Of a stretch of DNA of 64,000 bases, positions 44,498-51,386 are shown piece by piece (the stretch's first letter is position 1; each line of letters opens with the position of its first letter). Source of the stretch: an uncultured Lachnoclostridium sp. (lineage in GTDB: Bacteria > Bacillota > Clostridia > Lachnospirales > Lachnospiraceae); assembly GCA_944381625.1 (NCBI GenBank), contig CALWLW010000002.1:186001-250000 (forward strand), read 5' to 3'. The position numbers were made by a program, and so were the translations under genes. The notes beneath the pieces are model-generated. The model had not been told where the DNA came from. It saw only the letters and a list, made by a program, of their open reading frames with translations, and ran no database searches.

Positions 44498-46033
44498 TTA
44501 AAAAACAATTTTCAAAGTGCCATCATCAAAAACACATTCTTTTACCATCTTTTTGATGGCCTCATTCTTTTCCCTGTAGCTTAAAAATTCAAAGTGATCC
44601 AGAAACTGGCAGATTTCTCCGTAAACCTGATCAACGGCATTTGCACGATTCTTCAGCGCCAGCTCCTGGCGGCGCGCTTCCTGTATCCGGGAGTCAAGGG
44701 CACGGATCTCTTCGTCCAGACGGTCGATCTGGCGCAGAATGTATTTTGATGATGCCTGGCCATCCGCTTCCTCCAAAACGTTCATCAAATTTTCGATTTT
44801 TCCGTTCAGCTCCTTCTGCCTGCGCGACGCCGCAGTAAAATCAAAGGCAGAATATTCCTGTATGTCTTTTAATTCGATCAGCCCCTTGTGGATACGCATA
44901 TCTTTCAGGCGGGTCATAAAGAGATCATCTACACGATCCATATTGATGTGGTGGGTGTCACAGTACGCAGATCCCTGGCGATCCCGAACTGCACAGAGAT
45001 AAAAGCGGTATTGTACTCCCTTTTTGTTATAGATCTTTGTGATGACCCGGCTTCCGCATTTGCAGCGCAGAACACCTTTCAGAAGGCCGCACTCGTATTT
45101 GGAGGTCCGTACCTGTTTGTTGACGCCCATACGGCGCTGTACAGCCACCCAATTGACCCCGGTGATCACATAGTCGTGTGCGCCGATTGCAATCGTGTAC
45201 GGGGCGGCTGTGCCCGCTTTGCGGCCATATCCAATCAGACCATGCTGACTATCAAATAACAGATCTGCATTGTCTGGAAGTCCGTATGATTTTTCCCGGA
45301 AATAGGCCAGCGCCTCCGGACTGTTTTGACAGTATACCGGATTGCTCAAGATAAAATAGAGCTGGCTGGTGCTTAGGTATTTACCACGCTCGGTTTGGAT
45401 GCCATGATCGCGGCAGTACCGTTCCAAGCCGGTGATAGACATACCGGACAAATAAAGATCAAAAAGCTGTTTGACTTGTCCGATCTTCGCTTCATCCACC
45501 TCCAGAAAAGAATGCTCTTTTCCGCCGACAGAACGCCGCACGGATCTCATTCCGGCAGGGCAGCGTCCTCCGGTCCAGAAGCCACTACGAGCCATCTCCA
45601 ACATGGAATCAGACACACGCTCAGAAGTATTCTCTCGTTCCAACTGAGCGAAGGCCGCGAGGATGTACATGACGGTTCTGCCAATAGGCGTAGAGGTATC
45701 AAAGCTCTCTTTGACGCTCACAAAAGAGACGCCATGCTCCTGGAACACGGAGAAAGTATTTGAAAAATCCTGGACATTGCGGCTGATCCGGTCCAGCTTA
45801 TAGACCATGACCACATCAAGGAGCCCGCTCCGGACGTCCTGCATCAGCCGCTGGTATCCGGGCCGCTGGGTATTTTTTCCGGAAAAACCTTCATCCTTGT
45901 CATAGACAAAATATTCAAGAGGCTGACCGCGGTAAATGATCTCAGCATATTCCTTGCAGAGCTTCACCTGAGTTACCACAGACTCGCTGTTGTCTCTGTA
46001 TACAGATTTACGGGGATAAATACCAATTCTCAC
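44498..46033 (-). CDS. int: Large serine recombinase (integrase)
   Basis: 511 residues: resolvase catalytic domain (MRIGIYPRKSVYRDNSESVVTQV with Ser near 16, VVMVYKLDRISRN, FAQLERENTSERV), recombinase domain (about 160-300), zinc ribbon (CGLLKGVLRCKCGSRV...YLCAVRDR) and a coiled-coil (about 380-470). Integrates the phage between attP and attB. The GTG start has AAAGGAGG six bases upstream. It lies next to its attL site. The palindrome at 46055-46074 is 22 bp upstream of the start codon. Confidence 0.95.
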   Translation of the reverse strand: MRIGIYPRKSVYRDNSESVVTQVKLCKEYAEIIYRGQPLEYFVYDKDEGFSGKNTQRPGYQRLMQDVRSGLLDVVMVYKLDRISRNVQDFSNTFSVFQEHGVSFVSVKESFDTSTPIGRTVMYILAAFAQLERENTSERVSDSMLEMARSGFWTGGRCPAGMRSVRRSVGGKEHSFLEVDEAKIGQVKQLFDLYLSGMSITGLERYCRDHGIQTERGKYLSTSQLYFILSNPVYCQNSPEALAYFREKSYGLPDNADLLFDSQHGLIGYGRKAGTAAPYTIAIGAHDYVITGVNWVAVQRRMGVNKQVRTSKYECGLLKGVLRCKCGSRVITKIYNKKGVQYRFYLCAVRDRQGSAYCDTHHINMDRVDDLFMTRLKDMRIHKGLIELKDIQEYSAFDFTAASRRQKELNGKIENLMNVLEEADGQASSKYILRQIDRLDEEIRALDSRIQEARRQELALKNRANAVDQVYGEICQFLDHFEFLSYREKNEAIKKMVKECVFDDGTLKIVF

Positions 46034-46054
46034 GAACGGCCTCCTTTCTTCCGG

Positions 46055-46074
46055 TTCTTGCGCCGGCGCAAGAA
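46055..46074. repeat. Palindrome copy 1, upstream of int
   Basis: TTCTTGCGCCGGCGCAAGAA, a perfect 20-bp palindrome whose 14-bp core (46058-46071) recurs at 52206, 56975 and 62899. It lies 24 bp (core) before the integrase start codon. Confidence 0.9.
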
Positions 46075-46103
46075 ATTGTCGTTGGACAATGCACTATTGT
46101 ATT

Positions 46104-46409
46104 TTATTTACAAACTAAGGTTAAAATGCAAGCGAAATGGATTCGGCCAGAGGGAGCAGTTTGTGATGCGGCCCGAACCGATACTGAGACTATAGTTTTT
46201 TGAAAAATAGGGAGCTTGTTTTGAGGAACAAATCCTAGATCAATCCGATTAGCGTAGACTTGATAGGTCGAATAGCCCTTGTAATCTGCCGGGAAGATTC
46301 GGATCTGAATGTCGCGATCAAAAGGCCGCTCTCCTTTATATAATTTTTCAAGCAGTTTTTGGCGGCAACAACGTGTAACGCCGATGCACTGGATGTGATA
46401 GGTATGCAT
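46104..46409 (-). CDS. Phage protein, possibly HIRAN-like
   Basis: 101 residues. HTYHIQCIGVTRCCRQKLLEKL, RDIQIRIFPADYKGYSTYQVYAN and LGFVPQNKLPIF roughly match the order of a HIRAN domain (substrate groove and GYVP-like segment), but the match is weak. It sits between the integrase and the ImmA-like gene in the lysogeny cluster. GAGGA lies about ten bases before the ATG. Function unknown. Confidence 0.6.
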   Translation of the reverse strand: MHTYHIQCIGVTRCCRQKLLEKLYKGERPFDRDIQIRIFPADYKGYSTYQVYANRIDLGFVPQNKLPIFQKTIVSVSVRAASQTAPSGRIHFACILTLVCK

Positions 46410-46498
46410 AAATTCATATCCTCAATTGATGGCATAAATTATAAAACCGACTATTGGGAAAGGTAATGTTTCAGTTTCCGTACAGATCGGTATAGTAT

Positions 46499-46972
46499 TT
46501 AAAATTTCTCCACCACCGCAAACCTCGGTTCAAAGATCACGATGTAGTTGTCTACCTCCACACCTGTTCCGTACTTCTGCCGGTAAAGTTCCAGCGCCTC
46601 TTTCAGGTATTCCTCAGTTACGCCCAGATATTCGGCCATCTCCGTGAGGCTCTGACATCGATGTTGGTATGCACGGATGATCCCCTGTAGCCCGATCAGA
46701 CGGTTATAACCATGAAGCCTGGCATGCATTTCCTGCTTTCGGTTTTCTGGCTGACTCTGATCCAAGATGTTTCCGGTCGTGGTGTAGTGATGGCCAAGCT
46801 CTTCGGCCAAGACACATGTCCTTTCTGCCTGTGTATCGATATCTTTATTCAAAGCGATGGTTCCGTCGCAGTAAAGTCCTTTCAGGCGACCCCCCAGATC
46901 GTAAGGAATGATCACTATCTTTTCATCATGAGCATTTTGCTCCAGTATTTCACAAAGCGTCACTGGAATCAC
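46499..46972 (-). CDS. immA: ImmA/IrrE family metallopeptidase
   Basis: 157 residues with the zinc motif LAEELGHHYTT and an N-terminal region typical of phage and ICE anti-repressor proteases that cut the CI-like repressor on induction. Overlaps the repressor gene by four bases, the classical arrangement. The usual HExxH reads EELGHH here, a common variant in this family. Confidence 0.88.
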   Translation of the reverse strand: MIPVTLCEILEQNAHDEKIVIIPYDLGGRLKGLYCDGTIALNKDIDTQAERTCVLAEELGHHYTTTGNILDQSQPENRKQEMHARLHGYNRLIGLQGIIRAYQHRCQSLTEMAEYLGVTEEYLKEALELYRQKYGTGVEVDNYIVIFEPRFAVVEKF

Positions 46973-47298
46973 TCCCCCTTTTGACGGTTGCTTTTTACAA
47001 AGGCGGCAAACTCTTTGATCTTTTTAAGTTCTTCCTCTGTATATTCGTCGCCATCAAAGTGGGCGGCAAGAGCAGAAGGCTCATAATTTTGATTGGATAC
47101 TATTTCTTCTAACTCATCTGCGCTGATGCCCAAGGCAGAGCATATTTTACATACATTAACGTATCCCGCTTTTTCTGCGCCACGTTCCAAAATGGCTTTT
47201 ACAGTAGAGTAGGGAAGTCCTGAAATTTTCACAACGTCAGAAACCTTCATTTCTTTTTCTTCCATTATTTTCCTGAGTATTTCGGCCCTTTGATCCAT
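46969..47298 (-). CDS. CI-like HTH repressor
   Basis: 109 residues: XRE helix-turn-helix (MKVSDVVKISGLPYSTVKAILERGAEKAGYVNVCKICSAL) and a short acidic C-terminal tail (EYTEEELKKIKEFAAFVKSN), the ImmR-like form lacking a peptidase domain. AAGGAGG precedes the ATG. Divergent from the Cro-like gene; the shared region has three similar sites. Probably holds lysogeny until ImmA cleaves it. Confidence 0.9.
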   Translation of the reverse strand: MDQRAEILRKIMEEKEMKVSDVVKISGLPYSTVKAILERGAEKAGYVNVCKICSALGISADELEEIVSNQNYEPSALAAHFDGDEYTEEELKKIKEFAAFVKSNRQKGE

Positions 47299-47354
47299 AG
47301 AAAGTACCTCCTTGATTTGATATTACAGTATTGCACAACGAATGTAAATATAAA

Positions 47355-47436
47355 ATTGCAAAATTCTGCAAAAAAATTGTTGACAATTACGCAATCATGC
47401 AATATATTAATACTAGAAATTGCGAAATTGCGCAAT
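47355..47436. promoter_or_regulatory. Divergent operator region with three 18-bp sites and the rightward promoter
   Basis: Sites at 47355-47372, 47386-47403 and 47419-47436 fit ATTGC-N8-GCAAT (third site ATTGCG...CGCAAT, perfect in the arms; the first ends GCAAA and the second begins ATTAC). The middle site fills the spacer of a textbook promoter: TTGACA (47380-47385), 17 bp, TATATT (47403-47408), which drives the Cro-like gene. Repressor at this site would block RNA polymerase directly. Confidence 0.75.
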
Positions 47437-47452
47437 AGAAAGGAGAGTAAAG

Positions 47453-47680
47453 TTGAAACTGAATCTTAATAATTTAGAAGCAGAGATGAAACGAAAAAAT
47501 ATATCCAGAAGTGATATCGCAAATCTATTGAATCTGTCTTACAGAACGATACATTCACGATTTAACGGAGAATCAGATTGGGGATATAGCGAATGCGTAA
47601 AAGTACGGAATACATATTTTCCTGATATGACACTGGATTATTTGTTTCATACGGACGAGGAGGTGGAGAAAGAGAACTAG
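47453..47680 (+). CDS. Cro-like HTH protein
   Basis: 75 residues: KLNLNNLEAEMKRKNISRSDIANLLNLSYRTIHSRFNGESDWGYSECVKVRNTYFPDMTLDYLF, a Cro/CI-type helix-turn-helix. The TTG start has AAAGGAGAG well placed; the frame is open further upstream but those codons lie in the operator. Expected to repress the leftward lysogeny genes. It heads the rightward early transcript. Confidence 0.85.
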   Translation: MKLNLNNLEAEMKRKNISRSDIANLLNLSYRTIHSRFNGESDWGYSECVKVRNTYFPDMTLDYLFHTDEEVEKEN

Positions 47681-47944
47681 GGGAAAGGGAGTGATGAGGG
47701 TAAGAGAATATATAAAGTGGCGATTACAAAAAGCAGCTAGAGTTTCTATATCGGACGTCTTAATCAAAAAGACTGCATGAGGTTCCGTCTCATACAGCTC
47801 TTTGCCAAATTTGTTTACCCTATGTATTTTGCAGGTTTTCACCACGCTCGACGGAACCAAACGCTTCTATCAAATACCCTGTCACTTTGGCAGTTTTGGA
47901 TCTGCCACAGCCTAATTGCTGACAGGTTACAAGGAGAACTTAAC
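47681..47944. other. Gap without a convincing gene
   Basis: A 28-codon frame at 47694-47780 (MRVREYIKWRLQKAARV...) has a ribosome site too close to its ATG. The remainder has no supported gene; frames here lack ribosome sites. Confidence 0.5.
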
Positions 47945-48130
47945 ATGGTGAGCGTAGATATGGACTACGCAACGCCCTATTTTTACCGTGATAGAGAACA
48001 CGATTACGCCATGTCAGTAATCTGCCTTCCCCAGTTTACCGTGCCTTGGTGCCACGATGGGCGTCCTTATATTAAGGGAGCAGGCAAAGTCAAAAGTTTG
48101 GTCAAAAAACCAGCTCCTTCCCCCGCCTAA
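47945..48130 (+). CDS. Small phage protein, unknown
   Basis: 61 residues (MVSVDMDYATPYFYRDREHDYAM...VPWCHDGRPYIKGAGKV). The frame is open from 47777, but only the ATG at 47945 has a good site (AAGGAG, eight bases). Not recognised. No transmembrane segment. Confidence 0.5.
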   Translation: MVSVDMDYATPYFYRDREHDYAMSVICLPQFTVPWCHDGRPYIKGAGKVKSLVKKPAPSPA

Positions 48131-48210
48131 ATGGCATGAAAAAATTTTACCATTTTATGAAAAATATTACAAGAAAAATGTCGTTTCATTAAAAAGAGCA
48201 CTGGGAAGGA

Positions 48211-48267
48211 AGACGACGGCGGTTTAAAAGACACCGACATAGAACCAGGAAGGAGGTGGAGTAGATG
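48211..48267 (+). repeat. 57-bp direct repeat, copy A
   Basis: Begins AGACGACGGCGGTTTAAAAG and ends with the ribosome site and ATG of the gene at 48265. Matches 48709-48765 at 52 of 57 positions without gaps. A shorter partial copy precedes 48560. Confidence 0.85.
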
Positions 48268-48342
48268 CGCGCATCGACAATAATTATAACAGAACTGGCT
48301 TTGATATTTGGGGTTTTACTTGCAATAGCAAGTAAATTATAG
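48265..48342 (+). CDS. 25-residue hydrophobic peptide
   Basis: MRASTIIITELALIFGVLLA followed by IASKL and stop: one membrane helix. AGGAGGTGGAG just upstream, within the repeated start region. Possibly a small membrane peptide; unknown function. Confidence 0.45.
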   Translation: MRASTIIITELALIFGVLLAIASKL

Positions 48343-48373
48343 ATTTATCACAGAGAACATAAGGAGGAAATAG

Positions 48374-48559
48374 GTGAAGAGGCGCGGCTATGAGGTGTTT
48401 GAGAGGGAACTCTATCTGAAAACAGGAGGAAGTATAGCAGTCAACGTCAGGCATGATGTTTTGAGTCTGAAGATTGAGAAGATTTCCGCAGTTACAGAAG
48501 ATTTTCTAAATAAATTAACGGAAATATTGGAAGAAGACACCGTGGAGGAGGTGGAGTAG
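48374..48559 (+). CDS. Small phage protein, unknown
   Basis: 61 residues, GTG start with AAGGAGG six bases upstream. Sequence RRGYEVFERELYLKTGGSIAVNVRHDVLSLKIEKI then an acidic helical end. Soluble, not recognised. Its stop is directly followed by the ATG of the next small gene. Confidence 0.6.
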   Translation: MKRRGYEVFERELYLKTGGSIAVNVRHDVLSLKIEKISAVTEDFLNKLTEILEEDTVEEVE

Positions 48560-48658
48560 ATGCAGCAGTCAAAAGCGGGATATATTTTACAGTCAATAGC
48601 ATTGCTGATAAACTCGATTACTTTATGCATTTTAGTATGGACTCAATTCCTTGGATGA
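48560..48658 (+). CDS. 32-residue hydrophobic peptide
   Basis: MQQSKAGYILQSIALLINSI then TLCILVWTQFLG, one membrane helix. GGAGGAGGTGGAG upstream lies inside the end of the preceding gene. Similar in style to the 25-residue peptide at 48265. Unknown. Confidence 0.5.
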   Translation: MQQSKAGYILQSIALLINSITLCILVWTQFLG

Positions 48659-48708
48659 TAATCGGGAGAGCCGCAATAAAAGAAAAATTTTGTAAGAAAA
48701 GGAAAGGG

Positions 48709-48765
48709 AGACGACGGCGGTTTAAAAGGCACTGGCATGGAACCAGGAAGGAGGTGGAGCAGATG
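48709..48765 (+). repeat. 57-bp direct repeat, copy B
   Basis: Second copy of the translation-start segment seen at 48211-48267; ends with the ATG of the gene at 48763. Confidence 0.85.
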
Positions 48766-49008
48766 AAGAGAAGAAAAAATATTACTGTTGAAAAAGCCAC
48801 AGAAAAAGAACTCCTTCGCTGGCATATGGAGCAAATGGCGAAGGAGTCCAACGGTATGACATCTAGCGAATGTGCTTCAGCTATGGCAGAGTTGTATAGC
48901 TCATTTCAAAATAGTCACACCTTCAGAATTTTGGCCTTTACGATATTCTTTCAATTCACTGTAAACATTTTTGTACTTTTCATAAAGCTGTTCAGGAGTA
49001 AGGTCTGA
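48763..49008 (+). CDS. Small phage protein, C-terminal half overlapped by an opposite gene
   Basis: 81 residues. The first half (MKRRKNITVEKATEKELLRW, then HMEQMAKESNGMTSSECASA) looks like a normal soluble protein; the second half (hydrophobic, FRILAFTIFFQFTVNIFVLF) is antisense to the gene at 48901-49062 and may be read only because no stop occurs. AGGAGGTGGAG lies upstream. The original 3' end may have been lost by recombination. Confidence 0.5.
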   Translation: MKRRKNITVEKATEKELLRWHMEQMAKESNGMTSSECASAMAELYSSFQNSHTFRILAFTIFFQFTVNIFVLFIKLFRSKV

Positions 49009-49062
49009 AAGATTTTGTTTACTGAGATACAGAATAGTAAGGTCGTGTATTACTTCGTTCAA
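48901..49062 (-). CDS. Small minus-strand phage protein
   Basis: 53 residues, TTG start with AAGGAGG nine bases upstream. MNEVIHDLTILYLSKQNLSD, then LTPEQLYEKYKNVYSELKEY and RKGQNSEGVTILK: amphipathic helices with balanced charge, as in real small phage proteins. It runs against the surrounding rightward genes and overlaps the 3' end of the gene at 48763 by 108 bp. Confidence 0.6.
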   Translation of the reverse strand: MNEVIHDLTILYLSKQNLSDLTPEQLYEKYKNVYSELKEYRKGQNSEGVTILK

Positions 49063-49303
49063 ATAAGTATTTCCTCCTTTTTGTCGTACTCGGCTGCTGC
49101 AACAGCCTGTATTCAGATTATAAGATGAAGAGAGAAGGAAAGCAATGGGAGCGCAAGAAGAAAGAATCTACTGCGAGATCCTGCAAGAAGCATAGGGGGA
49201 AGTGATATGAAAGGCGCCGATATGGAGCCGAGAAGCTGACGTTGCATTAGGACAAACCATATTTACATAACATGTACAAAGACAAGAAGGGGAGGGGAGA
49301 ACC
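49063..49303. other. Gap with only tiny reading frames
   Basis: Contains a 26-codon basic frame (49125-49205) and a degenerate echo of the 57-bp repeat near 49206-49240 (AAAGGCGCCGATATGGAGCC). No gene can be supported. Confidence 0.5.
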
Positions 49304-49468
49304 ATGTCGAAACGGATTAAGCCGGAGGACTACACCTGTACCGTAGAATTTACTCCAGGATGGGAAAAAAGATTCACCCAGGCGTTTGTGGATCTGTATT
49401 ATCAGCGCCTGGAGCGAGGGGCTGAAAGCCTGGTGAATAGAGACTCAAACAAGAAAGCATCCGCATAG
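49304..49468 (+). CDS. Small phage protein, unknown
   Basis: 54 residues (MSKRIKPEDYTCTVEFTPGW, then EKRFTQAFVDLYYQRLERGA and a polar end) with a strong GGGGAGGGGAG just upstream. Not recognised; soluble. Confidence 0.65.
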   Translation: MSKRIKPEDYTCTVEFTPGWEKRFTQAFVDLYYQRLERGAESLVNRDSNKKASA

Positions 49469-49490
49469 CGCGTGGGAATGGAGGGTAAGT

Positions 49491-49643
49491 ATGAGCGAAG
49501 AGTTGAAAAAGGATATCGAGAAATGCATTGAGCGCATGAAGGAAGAGGGCTATAGCGGCGCACGAGGCGCAGCGTTTGCAAAAGGGTACCTTCACGGATG
49601 GACGGAACTCGAAGAACTGCTTGGGATTATAGCAGGAGAGTGA
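49491..49643 (+). CDS. Small phage protein, unknown
   Basis: 50 residues (MSEELKKDIEKCIERMKEEG, then YSGARGAAFAKGYLHGWTEL), GGAGGG upstream. Helical, acidic. Followed by the tRNA-like elements. Confidence 0.65.
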   Translation: MSEELKKDIEKCIERMKEEGYSGARGAAFAKGYLHGWTELEELLGIIAGE

Positions 49644-49712
49644 GACGCCAGTAAGCGTAGGTCAGAAAACGAGGGCGGGGCGACTGCATAGGGCGCCCCA
49701 CATAAAAACTAT

Positions 49713-49794
49713 GGAGCGGGAGGCCCGACGGCGGGCACAGTAAGGTCCTTATAAAGCACTCGTTGACATACCGGTTCGACTCCGGCTCGCTCCA
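49713..49794 (+). tRNA. tRNA-like element 1, degenerate
   Basis: Acceptor arms GGAGCGG (49713-49719) and TCGCTCC (49787-49793) pair over 7 bp with one G-T pair; T arm CCGG-TTCGACT-CCGG is good. The D arm (GCCC/GGGC) lacks the usual A14, and the anticodon arm cannot be drawn with a 7-nt loop: the middle reads GTAAG-GTC-CTTAT, a stem with a 3-nt loop. Length 82 nt. Not a normal decoding tRNA. Confidence 0.5.
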
Positions 49795-49865
49795 CTGGGG
49801 ATCGACACTTCCCAAAGAAAAAACTGAATATGGAAAAGCCCTCGCCTCTGTCTCGGCGAGGGTGA

Positions 49866-49940
49866 GGGTCCGTAGCTCAGATGGCAGAGCCTGCCGGCAG
49901 ATGGCCGGCCCGGACGCAGGTTCGATTCCTGCCGGACCCA
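49866..49940 (+). tRNA. tRNA-like element 2, abnormal anticodon loop
   Basis: Perfect 7-bp acceptor (GGGTCCG / CGGACCC), 4-bp D stem with an 8-nt loop holding GG, perfect 5-bp T stem and TTCGATT loop. The anticodon stem GCCGG/CCGGC closes loop CAGATGG, which lacks the universal T at position 33 and has two bases instead of one after the D stem. If GAT is the anticodon it would read Ile codons, but function in translation is doubtful. Confidence 0.65.
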
Positions 49941-49969
49941 TTCTCGCGAGAAGAAAGTGAAAATTGAAT

Positions 49970-50209
49970 ATGGCAAAAAAGATGATAGTAGAAACCAGCG
50001 AGGGAGTGGTAAAGGAGTATGACCTCGATCAGGTATCCGGGATCGGCTTCCGGACGGGAGAAGACCTGGCTTATCGGAACGAGGAGCTGATCGATGATCA
50101 TATGTACCTGGTCGTATATCCGCACGACAACAGAAGGACGGATATCTACGACACATACTGTACGTCGATTGAATTTGCAGAAGGCAAGGAGGAGAAAAAT
50201 GGGATTTAA
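49970..50209 (+). CDS. Phage protein, unknown
   Basis: 79 residues (AKKMIVETSEGVVKEYDLDQ, VSGIGFRTGEDLAYRNEELI), acidic, likely beta-rich. The ATG at 49970 is chosen over a TTG six bases upstream. Overlaps the next gene by 11 bp. Not recognised. Confidence 0.65.
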   Translation: MAKKMIVETSEGVVKEYDLDQVSGIGFRTGEDLAYRNEELIDDHMYLVVYPHDNRRTDIYDTYCTSIEFAEGKEEKNGI

Positions 50210-50504
50210 GTGGCAGAAAATTAATGATGGACATGCCCTGTTAATGGGTCCGGAGGCGGGAGAAGTGGCGGCCGTGGTTGTTTTGGAACCGGGAGATCCG
50301 GATCTGGAAGACAGCAGATGGTGCGTCATGAGCTCCGATTACAGATCCCTGAACTTTGTCGAGAGCAACGCTTCTTTGCCGCTGGAGAAGATCCAGCGAC
50401 AGACAATTATCCGGCTCGGGCAGGAACTGGAGAAACGGAAAAGCGATCTTGAAGAGGCGATATCAAGCATTTTATCCATAGTGCTCATGGAGGAAGGGGT
50501 ATGA
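50199..50504 (+). CDS. Phage protein, unknown
   Basis: 101 residues from the ATG with AAGGAGGAG upstream (MGFKWQKINDGHALLMGPEA ... C-terminal helix SLPLEKIQRQTIIRLGQELE). Its last four bases overlap the transglycosylase start. Not recognised. Confidence 0.65.
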   Translation: MGFKWQKINDGHALLMGPEAGEVAAVVVLEPGDPDLEDSRWCVMSSDYRSLNFVESNASLPLEKIQRQTIIRLGQELEKRKSDLEEAISSILSIVLMEEGV

Positions 50505-50998
50505 GGAAGATGAGCTATGCAGTGGCGGCGATGGCAGTGCTGCTGATTGCCATGGTTTATGGCTCCCTCTTCCTGACAGCCGCCGGCGGCAGGGACCGGG
50601 AGGGATGGATCGACTACATAGAGAAAATATGCGAGGAGCGGAAGATCTGCCCGGAGTTGGTAGAGGCACTGATTGAGGCCGAAAGCTCCTGGGATCCGTA
50701 TGCCACAAATGGGACATGCATCGGGCTTATGCAAATAGATCAGGTTTACCACCGGCAGCGCATGCAGAAGCTGGGAGTGACGGATCTGACAGATCCGTAT
50801 GAAAACATCCTGGTCGGCGCCGACTTCTTGGAGGAGCTTTTCTGGGAATACGAAGATCCGGCGGCGGTGCTGATGTATTATAACGCCGGCCGCTCTGACC
50901 GGTACGGCCTCGGAGCATGGCAAGACGGAAGCCTGAGCGAGTATGCAGAGCGGATCCTGGAACGGTCCGCGGAACTGGAGCGCGCCCATGGGAAATGA
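50501..50998 (+). CDS. Lytic transglycosylase-like protein (SLT domain)
   Basis: 165 residues: N-terminal membrane segment (about 7-26), then a goose-lysozyme/SLT fold with catalytic Glu in ALIEAESSWDPYATNGTCIGLMQI and PAAVLMYYNAGRSDRYG. Cuts glycan strands; in this early position it may help DNA entry or conjugation-like transfer rather than lysis. Overlaps neighbours on both sides. Confidence 0.85.
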   Translation: MRKMSYAVAAMAVLLIAMVYGSLFLTAAGGRDREGWIDYIEKICEERKICPELVEALIEAESSWDPYATNGTCIGLMQIDQVYHRQRMQKLGVTDLTDPYENILVGADFLEELFWEYEDPAAVLMYYNAGRSDRYGLGAWQDGSLSEYAERILERSAELERAHGK

Positions 50999-51245
50999 GA
51001 CTGAAGAGAAAACCCTGACGACAGATCTGTCAGAAGCCAGGAAGAACGCCTGGAGTTTTCCCGGCCTTACCCCTCCACCCGGAGCAAAGGAGATTGGGCG
51101 GGAGAAACGAGGGGCGGACGAGGTGATTTACTATTCGGACGGAAAAGGGAATTACTGGTTTAACACAAAGAGCCAGATCGCGCTGGAAAAAGAACTGAGG
51201 TCTGCAGAAAAGCGAAGAAAAAGAAGAGCATTCAGTGGGCGCTGA
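50988..51245 (+). CDS. Phage protein, unknown
   Basis: 85 residues from ATG 50988 (MGNETEEKTLTTDLSEARKN ... basic C-terminus RSAEKRRKRRAFSGR). A middle VIYYSDGKGNYWFNT looks like a small beta domain. Its stop codon lies in the loop region of a strong terminator. Not recognised. Confidence 0.65.
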   Translation: MGNETEEKTLTTDLSEARKNAWSFPGLTPPPGAKEIGREKRGADEVIYYSDGKGNYWFNTKSQIALEKELRSAEKRRKRRAFSGR

Positions 51246-51255
51246 ATGCTCTTCT
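51222..51255 (+). terminator. Strong terminator closing the early operon
   Basis: Perfect 14-bp arms AGAAGAGCATTCAG (51222-51235) and CTGAATGCTCTTCT (51242-51255), loop 6 nt, spanning the stop codon at 51243-51245. No long T run. Confidence 0.65.
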
Positions 51256-51325
51256 GGGACAAGCCCGCATATCAAAAATGTATGTAATTATCATACCATA
51301 GCGGGCCCCAAAAAGCAAGAGAATC

Positions 51326-51346
51326 AGGGGATTTTGCTCCCCTTTT
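51326..51346 (+). terminator. Second terminator-like hairpin
   Basis: AGGGG (51326-51330) with CCCCT (51339-51343) followed by TTT; between the early genes and the Rep gene. The 140-bp gap holds only this and a GCCCGC/GCGGGC pairing. Confidence 0.55.
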
Positions 51347-51386
51347 GAACTTGATTTAGCAATTAAACTTGGAAGGACATGAGCTT

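Noticed and set aside
49763-49960. 65-codon frame across the second tRNA-like element
   Set aside because: Translation of tRNA-like DNA (typical SSDGRA...GSIPAGPI pattern); no ribosome site.
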